Shown here one piece after another: positions 8,996 through 21,231 of a stretch of 64,000 nucleotides of DNA. Each line of letters starts with the position of its first letter. Position 1 is the first letter of the stretch. The notes below the pieces were generated by a model, which saw only the letters and a program-made list of their open reading frames with translations, was not told the DNA's origin and did no database searches. The DNA is taken from positions 620,001-684,000 of the forward strand of contig QANY01013209.1 in NCBI GenBank assembly GCA_003255025.1, written 5' to 3'. This DNA is from Datisca glomerata (taxonomy: Eukaryota > Streptophyta > Magnoliopsida > Cucurbitales > Datiscaceae). The position numbers and the translations under genes were made by a program.

Positions 8996-11829
8996 ATAAA
9001 TTTTCTCTCTTCTAATGTGACGGGACAAGACAATGATTTCTTCTCCCATAACATGTGTGATGGACAAAATGTCCCAAAATCCATCCGAAAACCATCCCTT
9101 ATAAACTCCTAAGGGTCGTTTGGTATAAGATTGCGAGTAAATGATTTTTGAAATAAGATTACTAGAATATAATTGTGAGAAAGTATATGTCCGAAAAGTT
9201 AAGATTACTTTGTTTATTACACTTTGGAATGTTATGATTTAATGATAAAATGTTAAATTACTTTGTTTATTTTGATGGAATGTGGAAGATAATGTTTATA
9301 ATATAATTATAAATTTCTAAGTTTACCCTTGAACTGAATTATGTTTATGTATGACTTGCTAATTTATTAATTTTTCTTCATTATTGATTACTTAATCTAT
9401 AAAAGGGTAAAATATAATTGTTAATTTATTTCTTTGGAAAAATAAAATCATTTTTGATTTTTAAATTTCTTTTCTTTTTCTTCATTTTTACTTACATGCT
9501 TACTAATTTTTAATGGCTAAATTATTACTTTATCATAATGGTTACATTATAAATTTACCTAAAAATATTGAGGATAAAATAATTAATTAATAAGATATAA
9601 ATAAAATAATGAGAAATGATGACAACTGAGAAAAGATAAATAAAATACAAAATTAATTAAACAATGAGAATGTTAAATTATTTATTTTGTTTTGATGGAA
9701 TGTATAAAGAAATGTTATGAGATTTATAAATTTATAATTACCCTTACCCTTGGACTAATGTATAAACCACAAAAGAAAAAAACCTAATTTCATGGACTAA
9801 AGAGATTTCAAAGTTTTTTTAGTTGGGAAAAAGGAGTTATCAATTGAAAAAAGGAGAATAATTACTTTGCTATTGGTTTTGTTAATTAGTTTTCTAATTA
9901 CTTACTAAACAAATAAAATTTCATATGCCACGTGATAAAATCTAGACCGAAAACTCAATTGAAGAGAAAATAGAGTGAGAACCATATGATCAACTAGGCA
10001 TGTATGAAGAATATGTCAATCAGACGAAAGTACATCGGTTGCCAACGTGGCAATCCAAAGAAAAGCTAATCAAGATCATTGGATTAATCAAACGGTCAAG
10101 ATTTACTATGTTGTTAATGTTAATAAGCTAGATCTCAGAAAATATTCTGTTGATCCTATTTTCAGATAGAATTAGATAAACTATATAAGATTTTATGTAA
10201 CATATTGAAGGCTTATAAATAAATGTGAGATGTAACTCCAAAGGAGGAGAACAACCCTCAACACTCATAAGCTTTGTAAACATTTTCTTCATAATGAAAT
10301 ATTATACAAATATCCCCGTGATTTTTTTTCATTTTAAGAGATTTTCACATAAATCATGGTGTTTTTATTCACTCATTCTCTCTCTCTTAATTATTTTTTA
10401 TATTTTCACATTATAATGTAAAAAATTCACGAACGATTATCAAAGACTGAATTTTTTCATTTACACCTACCGCATAATAAACTAGCAAAAGTATCACGGT
10501 TGCACGTGATAGATTCATGTTTGTTTGATTTCTTCCTAGCATGTTTTTCTATCATATCTCCTCTTGTTGATATCGATCATTGGAGCTCGATTTGGTATAT
10601 AATAGTGTTTTATTTGTATCTCTTGACATTGATTGATTCTTTCTTGCACAAGTAGTAATATGAAGATTCATGGTTGATATGTGTTTATACACCATGTGTG
10701 ATGAAAAGAAGATAGCAAAATTAATTGGATACTAAATACAAAATCAAGTTTGTCGAATAACATTTTGGTTCATTGAATAACTTCGGAAGTAATTAAATAT
10801 AAGATATTGGTTTATTTTTTTCCAAACTATGGTTGTTAAAAAATGACTTAGATTCTTAAACGGTTGTACACTTCTTTCTGAAAGTTTAATTAGTAGTTAT
10901 GATAGTTTTTTTTTGTTTCCTATAAATATTAGAAGTTAAACATTAAGATTGTAGTGTACAAAAAAATTGTGATGAGATATAAGAAGAAAAAGCTAACCCA
11001 CGTATAAATCATACATTGAGGTATATATCTAGTATGTATCTAAAACATCGCTCAGCTCATCTAAACTTAAAAAAAAAAGGACATGATTTTTGCACTAAAA
11101 TATGCAAGGGAGAATTTTTTTAAATAGAATGATAATTATTGTTTAAGAATTTAATTGAACTAATTCGCTCTCCCAGCTTTCATACCAAACCAAGTCCTTG
11201 TGTGTGTGAGAGAATGATCACTCCTCCAATACCATCAATGGGCGTCTTCTCACGTACTCATCTCTCCATCCTCTCAATTCATTCTACTTATCCCTTTCTC
11301 AGAAACCCCATAGTCAATTCAACAGTCGATTATTTACCATTAACTCAATCATAGACATCCATGACATTCTTCCGCATTACAGATTTCCAAAGAGTTTAAT
11401 AGCTAACAAATGTATAATACTACACTCTCTTAGACGATGACGCCTTTGAAACCAAGCTCAAAAGCAATGCTACATTTAATCTGATCAATTGGTGTATTAG
11501 GATAAGAAAATAAATAAGACAAGCTCTAGATCTGTGTGGAATGTGTACGAAATTAAGTTAAGAAGTTGTTCATGTGGATCTGTGAGTGAATTAGGGTTGA
11601 TGAAGAATCAAGTATGATTGAGTTCTCTATGTTAGACCTTTGTCTAAGAAATTGCATGTCAAAGTATTTGAGATTATTTCTAGTTGCAAAAAGAAAGCTT
11701 GCCTGGAGGCTGTTCATAAAATATATAAAGTAAATTTCGGCTCCTTTCAGTTTTTTTTCGTTTTGGCATTTTACTTTCTGAGTTTGATTTTTCTGAGACT
11801 AACTTGAAAGAGGCAAACAAATCAAAATA
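8996..11829. other. Gene-free AT-rich DNA with possible decayed elements
   Basis: 9114-9915 begins GGGTCGTTTGG, a common edge of small plant DNA elements, but no convincing inverted end was found. 10185-10440 has a TATAAATAAATG segment and then ATCCCCGTGATT and AGAGATTTTCACATAAATC, reminiscent of the end of a Copia-type LTR without a matching partner. No gene is supported. Confidence 0.35.
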
Positions 11830-12295
11830 TTTTTTTTTAAGATAAATGTACAATTTCATTAAAAATGCAGAGTTACAAACGTTCCAAGATCTAAAAATTA
11901 ATAGATCTAATACAAACAAATAATTACAAATGCTAGAACGGACCAATAAAAACATACTAACGTACATGGCGGGAAACATGTACATAACTAGTACATAAAG
12001 ATAGAGCTCAAACAGCTCGTTTTGAAGATCCTCCACCAACCAATTGTGGTTCAGCCCTCTAGCACTAAAAAACTTATTCGCATGAAAATATGAAAAATCT
12101 TGAACAGAACTGGATAACCCCATATGTGTCATACCTAAATCAAGCCCCAAAACTCCATTGAGACTAGATCTAAAGAGAAAAACCTCCAAGACCAAATATC
12201 CGGAGGAAACAAAATCTACACAAACCAGGTAGAAACAAAACCTTCTGAATCAGAAGGAAGACCTCTGCACAGAAACAGAACAGACAAAAAAGCAA

Positions 12296-12600
12296 AGAAA
12301 AGAAGGAGGGAAGGAGAAGATCGGGAGAACAAGGGAGATGGGTAGGGGAGAACAAAGGAGAATGTGAAAGAAAAAAGAAAAGAAAAGAGAACCAGGGGTA
12401 GGGGAAGCAGAGAAGAGTAGAAAGGAAATGGAAACACCAAGGAGAAGGGAGAGAAAGAGAAAAGGAAAAGAGAAGCGGGTGAGGGGAGAAGAGAGGAAAG
12501 TAGAAGAAGAGAAGGGAAAAAGGGAAGGAGAAGGGGAAAGAAGAGAGTACAGGGGTGGGGAGAAGGGAATAGCAGAAGAAACGTCAACGGGAGAGCTACG
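12296..12600. repeat. Purine-rich (GA/GGGA) tract
   Basis: About 300 bases are almost pure A and G on the plus strand, built of GGAGAAGGG and AAAAGAAAAG variants. It leaves open frames on both strands that are not genes. Such tracts can adopt triplex (H-DNA) structure. Confidence 0.8.
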
Positions 12601-12610
12601 GAGCTCTCCC
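12589..12610. repeat. Short GC hairpin
   Basis: GGGAGAGCT and AGCTCTCCC form a perfect 9-bp stem around ACGG at the edge of the purine tract. It would lie near the start of the retroposon on its coding strand. Confidence 0.6.
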
Positions 12611-12640
12611 CGTGGCGGCACGGTATAAATTTAGGGTAAG

Positions 12641-14043
12641 TTGGGTCTCAGAGAGAGAGGGAGGAGAAGAGTCGAGAAGTCCTTAGATAACAATACAAAA
12701 TTTTGAGAACAAATTTTTCTTCTTATTATTTGTAGTTGTTCGGTTTTTAGGAACAAAATTTTTCTCTTATAATTTAGACTACATGTCTTCAGACTCATCT
12801 AACATTAGACTACATGCAATAAAAAAAATGAAGGTTAATTGTATGACAATTATACTAAAGTGTCATGTGCAATGCACTTGATCAAGTAGATGTATAATAT
12901 TATTTTATGAGATATAATATGAATTTTAGTTATCAAAATAAAAAGGATTGAGAAAACACCTTCCTTAATTGATTCAGATTCAAAAGAAAAATAATTGGAC
13001 TTTCAAAATAACTCCTATTTCGATTAATACATGCAATCCCATACTCCTGCAAAAGAAATAATATTAACACAAAATTAGTAGTTCAAAAGAAAGAACCGAC
13101 TCATTCACAATAGTAAATTAAGAAAAAAAAACAGCATGTAAATGTCTTGAGAGACTGTACCACTGTATAAATATTTCCAATTCAAATTTTCAGAGTTCCT
13201 TCAACTCTTTTCTTGCCAAAGTATGAATCTAAAGAAATGACAGTCTACACATAGAAATTATACAGCTTTATTAAATTCAATGCAACTTATAACACCATTT
13301 TTATTTAGCCCAAACCTGTGTCAATAATATTTTTCACCCAAAAACACACATAAAGTGTCGGGATGGTAGGAATAAAATATATCCAAACGTCATAAGAAGA
13401 TCGCGCAGAACTAAAGTAAGTTTGGCAAGAAATGGCATGCACTACTGCTCTCATGCTTACATACACTGTTCTGTATGACTCAAATTCTTTTGAATCGTTT
13501 CAGTTTTTAGAGAGTCACACGTTGTGTGGTATCATTGCTTTTAAAAAATCGTGTCTTCCAAAATTGTGTTTATAATGAAATTATTTCAATGGATCTAATT
13601 TAATATCACTAATTTCCATATCACATCAAATCATGTTGAGTCCAGATTCACTAATTTATGTTCATATCATGAATCTCTCCAAATAATATGAACGCTTGAA
13701 ATAGTTGTTGAGCCAAGCTATTAATGAGTAAAGCATGAGTTGAGATGCATTGCACATAACTATAAAATTAACTATTTGAATCAAGTATATGCTCGTTCAT
13801 GTTTTTTTAATATAATTTGTAATGATATTACTTACTCATTTAAACGTCATAAACTATGACATCATTTCAGTTTATGATATTGGATTGATTTAGTGTTATG
13901 ATATTTGGATTGAAAAAAAAACATGACCACCCAACATAGTATTAGGTAGATTCAAATAATAAAACTTTTAAAATCAAATTCTTTTAAATTAAAAAGACAA
14001 ATGGTTAATTATGTATTTTACCTATTTAATTTAATAATTTAAC
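12641..14043. other. Gene-free AT-rich DNA
   Basis: There is no ORF above background, no RNA gene and no repeat that I can name before the target site of the LTR retrotransposon. Confidence 0.5.
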
Positions 14044-14048
14044 TATAT
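14044..14048. repeat. Target site duplication, left (TATAT)
   Basis: TATAT directly precedes the left LTR and is repeated at 29540-29544 after the right LTR. A 5-bp duplication is what Ty3/gypsy integrases produce. Confidence 0.85.
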
Positions 14049-14914
14049 TGTCGCAACGTGCGCGCGACGCGGAGCGACGATTACAAAAATCATTTTTTGA
14101 AGGAAAAAGAAATTTAGAGTCGTCACCAATCATTTTAGGGTGTGATTGGTCACCCAATTTTAAGATGAAAATTTTGGTCTACGAAAATTCAAAGTTGGTT
14201 CAGGAGTTATTTGTGTGTGAGGAAGGTATTAGCACCCCACAACACCCATTATAAAATGGTTACCAAATTTAATCAAATGCTATCCAATTTTTTATTTTAA
14301 GGCAAATGTTAAAGAGATTCATTTTTTAATGTCTCATTTGATGCATTTTGTATCATAAAAATGAACAAAATAAATTATTTTTAATGGGTGGTTCAAAGAC
14401 CATTGAAAAATTATTTTTTGTATTCTTATATCCTTTTAAATCAAAGCATTATTAGAGTTATTCTCGGTATCCTGAGAATGACTCCTCAACTCAGTAGTTC
14501 GAGAAGTTTGGTATCCCGAAAATCTCAAAGTCCATCGTCGGATTTTGTTTAGTGAGAATTAAATAATAGAAGTAACAAAATTTAAATCTAATTGTAAAAT
14601 AATATAATCCACACATACATGAACATTAACTCTAATAATAAGGGAATAATACAAGAATCACATTATAAGCATGAAAATATAAAAATACTAAATAAATAAA
14701 TATTGTAAAGAAAATAAATGTTAATAATTACAACAAAATGGAAGTAAAAGAATAAATATAAAGTTATAGGATGTCAAATTATAGAAAACATAAAATATTG
14801 AGATTATATAACACATGTATAAAAAAATAATACATGCAAGCATAAAGTAAAAAACAACACTATGTAATAAATGAAAGAAAAAGAAAGAAAAAGAAATTTA
14901 AACAAAAAAAATAA

Positions 14915-14946
14915 GGAAAAGCCACGGTAAATATCGTGGCTTTTCC
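14915..14946. repeat. Perfect 12-bp-stem hairpin in 3' LTR
   Basis: GGAAAAGCCACG and CGTGGCTTTTCC flank the loop GTAAATAT. The same hairpin is unchanged in the other LTR (28387-28418). It lies about 0.9 kb downstream of the TATA box on the coding strand, within R/U5. Confidence 0.85.
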
Positions 14947-15860
14947 AACTGCAACAGAGAAAAATTTCCTCCGTTTTTTAACTTTTTTTATAATATAATA
15001 TATTATTATATAATAATAGTAATAATTATATTATTATTATTAAATAAATAAATAAGTGATAAAAAAAATTGAAAGAAAAATAATAGATTTTTTTTACATA
15101 AATATGTCCATTTTTTTATTTTTTGACTACTTAGTCTTCTAATTACCATTTTTCCTTCATTCCCTTATTAGTCATTGCTAAACAAATAGCAAAGGGGATG
15201 ATTATGGACGATAATTAGCTCAAACAAATGTCACAAAAATGATGAACATAATATTTTAAAAAGAAAAAACTTGTAGAAAAATTGAAAATTTCAAAACTTA
15301 GATATTTGCATAATCTTGTATAGAGGTTTTACTCTCTATTTTATGCATTGTTATGTGTGAGAAATTATCCTAGGGGATCTTTGCATCAAATGTACAATTT
15401 CAAACCATTAAAGGGTTGATTCACATTGGGTTAATTTTTTCACCCCTCAAAAGTTTTATCATCATCCTCATTAATTGAGTTGATGACAAAGACATCACAT
15501 TATCCAACTTATAAAGAAATCATCAATGCATGAAATTAAAGGGTTAAGATTTAAAGTAGGAGAAATGATAAAGAATGAACAATCAACTTATGTATGAAAG
15601 AAAAAAAATATAAAAGATATCAACTACATGAATATGAAGAAGAGAGATGAACAAAATATATTATGAGCAAATGTCCAAAATATTTAAGCTACCTTAAAAA
15701 AAAGAATGGAAGAAGATGAAAATAATAGAAGTGTAGAACCTCCTCCTCTCTCTAAAATCACCTCTCTTTCTCACTCCAACCCCTCTCTTTCTCACTCTAA
15801 AAAAATGGCTTCTTTTTCTCCACTCCAAAGAGACCCCCCTCTCAAGTGAAGACATCATCC

Positions 15861-15869
15861 CTATTTATA
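15861..15869 (-). promoter_or_regulatory. LTR TATA box (3' LTR copy)
   Basis: TATAAATAG on the minus strand, about 195 bases from the LTR start, marks the U3 promoter. Transcription would start about 30 bases downstream. This is the copy of the functional site at 29338-29346. Confidence 0.7.
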
Positions 15870-16063
15870 GGCAAAATTAGGGTTTGCCTTTTTTACTTTT
15901 AGTCTTTTTTTCACTTTTTACTTTTTTAGTCATTGGACCACTTTTCTTATTTTAGTATTGGACTAGTTTTCAAATTATACATATAGTATTGGATTATTAT
16001 ATGAGCCAAAATATAAAGTATGTATATTTAATGTATTCGACCAGATAAAATATGGTATCTACA

Positions 16064-16079
16064 GCTGCCCCCCTTTGAG
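16064..16079 (-). promoter_or_regulatory. Polypurine tract
   Basis: CTCAAAGGGGGGCAGC directly precedes the 3' LTR start TGTAGATACC on the minus strand. It is the RNase H-resistant primer for plus-strand synthesis. Confidence 0.85.
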
Positions 16080-16194
16080 CACGCTTCTGATCTCAGAAGG
16101 TGTACAAAAGTATAGATGAGTATTTTGATCGGTACAAGAAAATAATATATGAAATAGGGAATAGAAACCTCGACTAAATAAGGCTCTATGAGAT

Positions 16195-16715
16195 GGAATG
16201 GGAGCGAAATGGACATGGATAGACACATGCTTCGACCTCACTCAATGCGAGTTCGATTTAACTGAGATATTGGAAAGGAAACGGACCTAGATGGATGCAG
16301 GCTTCGACCTTGACTCAGTGCGGGTTCAATTTAACTGTAGATATTAAAATGGACCAGGCACTGACACCAGGCTCCGACCGCGACCAAGTCGGGTTAGATT
16401 CAACCGAAGATATTTGAAAGGAAAACGGACCTGGATGGATGCAGGCTTCAACCTCGACTTAGTGCGGATTCGATTTAACCATAGATATTTGAAACAGAAA
16501 TGGACCAAGTGCCGACACTGGGCTTCGACCTCGACTCAATTCGGGTTTGATTTAACCATATTAATTGAAATGGACCAGGCGCTGACACCGGGCTTTGACC
16601 ACGACAAAGTCAGGTTTGATTTAAGCTAAGGTATTTGAAAGGAAAACGGATCTGGATAGACACAGGCTTCGACCTCGACTCAATTCGGGTTTGATTTAAC
16701 CATATGAATTGATGT
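16195..16715. repeat. Tandem repeats (~70-79 bp) in the 3' untranslated region
   Basis: About seven diverged units start near 16206, 16276, 16353, 16421, 16500, 16570 and 16644. Each has a GGACCTGGATGGATGCAGGC-like start, then TTCGACCTCGACTCA and GGGTTCGATTTAAC. 3' UTR tandem repeats are a known property of Tat/Ogre elements and a known source of satellites. Confidence 0.8.
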
Positions 16716-17523
16716 TGAAGTTGACTTATGCAAGTCTCATATGACAACAAAAGCTAGACTAATGCAGGCTTTAAATGTTAGAAAATCATGTGTGAATTTC
16801 GAAAGAATATCATTAAGTGATTCATGCACCTGAATTTGTCAGAACAACTAATGTGGTGCATGTCTATGCAATGTAATTCTTGAGCATAAATGTAAAGTAG
16901 TGATTTTGAATGCATGCATTCTATGCATGATTGTGAACCTTTATAAGAAAATTATATGATGATTTTTTAGCTATATCCAACACCCTTTAGAACAATCACT
17001 TGGCCTAGGATCATGGACCCGCAATGAAGTATCGAGCATACTTTCAGGAAAATGATACATCCTTATTTATTAGTTTATGCCCCAGTATTTGGCTCCATGT
17101 AAGTGGTGAATAATTTCTCTGCTTCTCTTGGGTAATCCTCCAATTGCGCTTTAGCTTTCATCAGGCACATATTAACCTTTCTCGTGATGACTTTTTAGAT
17201 TTCAATTTGCACTTAGATCACCTTTCTTAGTTCCAACTTTTTTTCAATTAGCTTTCACCTAACCAAGTTTATGCTTCTGAGTTATTTCAAGAGTAATTAA
17301 TGATATCTTATAACTGAGAGGAATGTGAAATAATGGAAATAAGGAGAAGATGAAGTATATGTATTTGTCAATTGAGAAAGAAAAAAGGTTCTTCATTGAT
17401 GATGAACAATGTTTACAAATGATGGTCTGGAAAAAGGAAAAAAATGGAGGAAGAATTTTTCCAGTATTCGAGACAGCTTTTTTTTAACATTTTTTTACTT
17501 CATTTTTCTCATACTTAGAGCGG
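16716..17523. other. 3' untranslated region of the Ogre-type element
   Basis: The sequence between the integrase end and the tandem repeats is non-coding. No further ORF of the element is seen here. Confidence 0.6.
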
Positions 17524-20500
17524 TCAAACGAAGTACTTATTGACTGTATCAGAATTAATTATGTGCGATAAATCATCTCCATCCATGTTAGTTAATATGA
17601 GAGCTCCTCCCGAGAAAGCCTTCTTAACAATGAAAGGTCTTTCATAATTTGGGGTCCACTTCCCCCGGTGATCCTTTTGATATGTGAGTATCTTTTTTAA
17701 CACCAAGTCTCCTTCTCGGAAACATCGGGGACACAATTTTTTGTCATATGCGTGCATCATTTTTCTTTGATATAATTGCCCTCTACATAATGCAGTCAAT
17801 CTTTTTTCTTTGATAAAATTCAATTGCTCATATCGTGTTTGTACCCACTCCGTTTCTTCTAATTTCTTCTCCATTAAGACTCTGAGGGAGGGAATTTCCA
17901 CCTCAATTGGAAGGACCGCTTCCATGCCATATACCAAAGAGAGTGGTGTTGCCCTAGTTGATGTTCGGACTGATGTGCGGTACCCATGCAGTGCAAACGG
18001 TAGCATCTCATGTCAATCCTTATAAACCTCTGTCATCTTCTCTATGATCCTTTTTATGTTCTTATTGGCTGCTTCCACTGCTCCGTTCATTTTCGGACGA
18101 TAAGGAGATGAATTATGATGCTTAATTTTGAATTGCTCACATAATTCTTTCATCATCTTGTTATTAAAATTTGTCCCATTATCTGTGATGATCCTTCTAG
18201 GTAGACCATATCGACAAATTCTCTCTTTTTTAATAAACTTAACAACAATACTTCTGGTTACACTCGAGTAAGAACTTGCCTCCACCCATTTAAAAAAATA
18301 ATCTATAGAGACCAAAATGAAACGATGCCCATTAGAGGCTTTGAGTGTGATGAGACCAATGACGTCTATGCCCCACATAGAGAACGGCCAAGGCGCAGCC
18401 ATTACATGTAAAGGGGATGCGGGTACGTGAATTTTATCCGCATAAATTTGACATTTATTACATTTCTTGGCGTACTTGATGCAGTCAGATTCTAGAGTTA
18501 ACCAATAATATTCTGCTCTCAAGATTTGTTTGGCCGTCATATATCCATTAGCATGAACTCCACAAATCCCTTCATGAACTTCCTCTATGATTTGATTCGC
18601 TTCCCTTGCATCAACACATCTTAAGAGCACCATATCATGATTTCTTTTGTAGAGTATTTCACCATTCAAGAAGAAACCCTTGGACAATCTTCTAATAGTG
18701 CGTTTATCATTCTCAGAAGCTTTGGATGGATATTCTCCATTCTTTATATACTGCTTGATGTCGTAATACCAAGGTCTTGTGTCTGGCTCTTCTTCAATGC
18801 TCATACAGTGAGCAGGAAAATCTCGCCTCTCAACTTTTATGGGTTGAACTTCTTCCTTAAAGTCTGCAGCAAACATGGACGCTAGAGTTGCCAGCGCATC
18901 TGCGATTTGATTATTCTCTCTGGGTATATGGTCAAATGAGATCACTTCAAAAGTTCAACTTAACTTAGTGACATGTTTTTTATAAGGTATTAGCTTAGAG
19001 TCTCTAGCTTCCCATTCTCCGTTTAGTTGTCGTATCACCAATAGCGAATCTCCGTACACTCGAAGCTTCTTTATCTTCATATCACAAGCTGCTTGAATTC
19101 CCATGGAACATGCCTCATATTCTGCCACATTATTTGTACAGTCAAAGCATAGTTTTGCCGTGAATGGAAAAAAATTTCCTTTAGGTGATATGAGGATTGC
19201 CCCAATTCCATGTCCTACATCATTAGATGCACCATCAAATAGCATTGTCCACAATTCTGGGTCTGCAGATTCTTCTTCATTTTTGAATATGACTGAAACG
19301 CTCTCATCAGGGAAATCAAACTTCATAGGCTCATAATCTTGCATTGGTTGATCTGCCAGATAATCAGCAAGTACGCTTCCTTTTATTGACTTCCTCGTGA
19401 CATAGACAATATCATATTCCGTGAGTAACATTTGCCATTTAGCAATCCGTCCAGAAAGTGATGGTTTTTCAAAGATATACTTGATAGGGTCCATCTTTGA
19501 AATTAACCAAGTGGTGTGGTATAACATGTATTGTCTAAGTCGATGAGCAACCCAGGCCAATGCACAACACGTTTTCTCCAACATCGAATAATTAGCCTCA
19601 TAATTTGTGAACCTTTTGCTTAAATAGTATATTGCTTGTTCTTTCCTTCCAGAAGCGTCATGCTGACCAAGTACGCAACCCATGGATTTTTCTGTCACTG
19701 TAAGATACAAAATGAGTGGACGCCCTGGAGTTGGAGGAACAAGTATGGGTGGATTTTGCAAGTATTGCTTGATCTTCTCAAAAGCAATTTGACAATCATC
19801 ATTCCATCCTTCTGTATCACTTTTGCGGAGAAGTTTAAAGATAGGTTCACAAGTTGCAGTTAGCTGTGAGATGAAACGGGCTATGTAATTTAATCTCCCC
19901 AAGAAACCTCTAACTTCCTTTTGAGTTTGAGGTGGTGGCATATCAATGATGGCTCGAACCTTATCAGGGTCAACTTTTATTCCTTCCTTGCTCACGACAA
20001 AACCAAGTAGTTTCCCCGAAGACGTTGCGAATGTACATTTCGTCGGGTTAAGCTTTAACTGGAATTTTCTCAATCGTCTAAATAGTTTTCGTAGAGTGAC
20101 CGTATGATCTTCTCCTTGACGTGATTTGGCAATCATATCATCAACGTACACTTCGATTTCTTTATGCATCATATCATGAAACAATGTTACCATTGCCCGC
20201 TGGTAAGTTGCCCCTGCATTCTTCAGACCAAATGGCATAACCTTATAACAAAATGTACCCCACAAAGTTATAAAAGTCATCTTTTCACGGTCTTCAGGAG
20301 CCATTTTGATTTGGTTATACCCCGAAAAACCATCCATGAAAGAGAAGGTTGAATGTCCCGCAGTGTTATCTACTAAGACATCGATATGGGGTAATGGAAA
20401 ATTATCCTTGGGGCTTGCCCGATTTAAATCTCTATAATCGACGCACACCCTTACTTTCCCATTTTTCTTCAGCACTGGGACTATGTTAGCAACCCATTCA

Positions 20501-20968
20501 GGGTATTTTGCTACTTCTAGAAAACTCGCATCTACTTTCTTTTTAACTTCTTTGATCTGTACCAACATGTCTGGTTTCATTTTCCTTAACTTTTGTCGCA
20601 CTTGTTTACTTTCAGGCATAAGTGGCAAATGATGAACCATGATATCAGTGTTTAGACCTGGCATATCTTGATAAGGCCATACAAAGAAGTCAATATACTC
20701 TTTGAGTAAGTCAATTAATTCTCGACGGCTTTGGCTTGTCATAGAAGTGCCGATTTGGACTTCTTTCGTCTCTCCCTCCAATCCCAAATTTATCACCTCC
20801 GTTAACTCTTGATATGGTTGAGTTATTTTTTCAACCTCCTCTACCATTCTTAACATTTTAGGAGATGGTTCAAAATTATCCTTGTCACTTTCATTTGACT
20901 CTATGCTAAGAATGAGATTGTCAAAGTTATTGCTTATGCTCTTGTTTTCAAAATCACCGTTCTCGAAC
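17524..20968 (-). pseudogene. Pol: reverse transcriptase, RNase H, integrase
   Basis: This is one reading frame from 20968 to 17524, broken by two in-frame TGA codons. RT comes first: KVRVCVDYRDLNRASPKDNF, PFGLKNAGATYQRAM, and the catalytic YVDDM. A Ty3-type RNase H (YLTVTEKSMGCVLGQ) follows. Then comes a second, archaeal-type RNase H with FDGAS, AEYEA and GDS, which is the mark of the Tat lineage. Integrase has the H/C zinc-binding region (HEGICGVHANGY, CIKYAKKCNKCQ), then GIDVIG, TDNG and GAVEAAN carrying the D, D and E, and a C-terminal part with YGMEAVLP. The stop at 18010-18012 replaces the expected Trp in KD-W-HEML (TGG to TGA); the stop at 18955-18957 lies in the RNase H-integrase linker. 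Otherwise all key residues are intact. The product would copy RNA to DNA and integrate it. Confidence 0.93.
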
Positions 20969-21231
20969 CTGAATCGAATTATTGGATGAAAGGAAGGCGA
21001 GAAAAGAAAATAAACAATGCATGAGTATAAACATCATTTAGATATGGGAAAAATAAACATAAAAGGAAGAACAAAAAGAACTGAAATTGTTTTTATCATT
21101 AATAGAAGGAAACGAAACAAGTTTTTAGACTTTAATTCAAAGAGATGACATGAAACAAATGAAAATGTAGGCCTATAACAATGAAATTCCTAAGACCTTG
21201 GGCAGAATTATTAGAATTTTGGCATTATTAC
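20969..21231 (-). other. Predicted intron between protease and RT
   Basis: The protease frame ends LLENFQE-stop-stop at 21228. Excising 21231-20969 (donor GTAATA, acceptor TTCAG with a pyrimidine-rich upstream part) joins CAAGA to GTTCGAG, giving ENFQEFENGDFEN in frame with the RT polyprotein. The 263 bases contain stops in that frame. An intron at this place is an established feature of Ogre elements; here it is inferred from sequence alone. Confidence 0.7.

Larger units (their letters stand above)
11830..12640 (-). mobile_element. Non-autonomous LINE-like retroposon with poly(A) end
   Basis: Read on the minus strand, a pyrimidine-rich leader (12600-12296) passes to a T/G-rich part and ends GTTTGTAACTCTGC, then TTTTTAATGAAATTGTAC and a run of A (11838-11830). 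This tail resembles the 3' UTR of plant LINEs. No EN or RT domain lies between, so the copy looks internally deleted. A target duplication was not identified, and the 5' end is approximate. Confidence 0.45.
14049..16063 (-). repeat. 3' LTR (left), 2015 bp
   Basis: On the minus strand it starts TGTAGATACC and ends GTTGCGACA, giving the TG...CA ends. It contains a TATA box, a perfect hairpin and an AT-rich part. Compared with the other LTR it keeps about 400 bases (roughly 14170-14575) that are missing there. Confidence 0.93.

Noticed and set aside
9114..9915. MITE or hAT-like element starting GGGTCGTTTGG
   Set aside because: I could not find a matching inverted end or a target duplication; the right edge only weakly resembles it.
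9960..10500. Solo Copia-type LTR
   Set aside because: Some end-like motifs (CCCCGTG, AGAGATTTTCACATAAATC) occur, but there are no TG...CA ends or target duplication.
12216..12628. Pro/Leu/Ser/Phe-rich and Arg/Glu/Gly-rich ORFs on both strands
   Set aside because: These are by-products of a pure purine/pyrimidine tract with no stop codons, not proteins.
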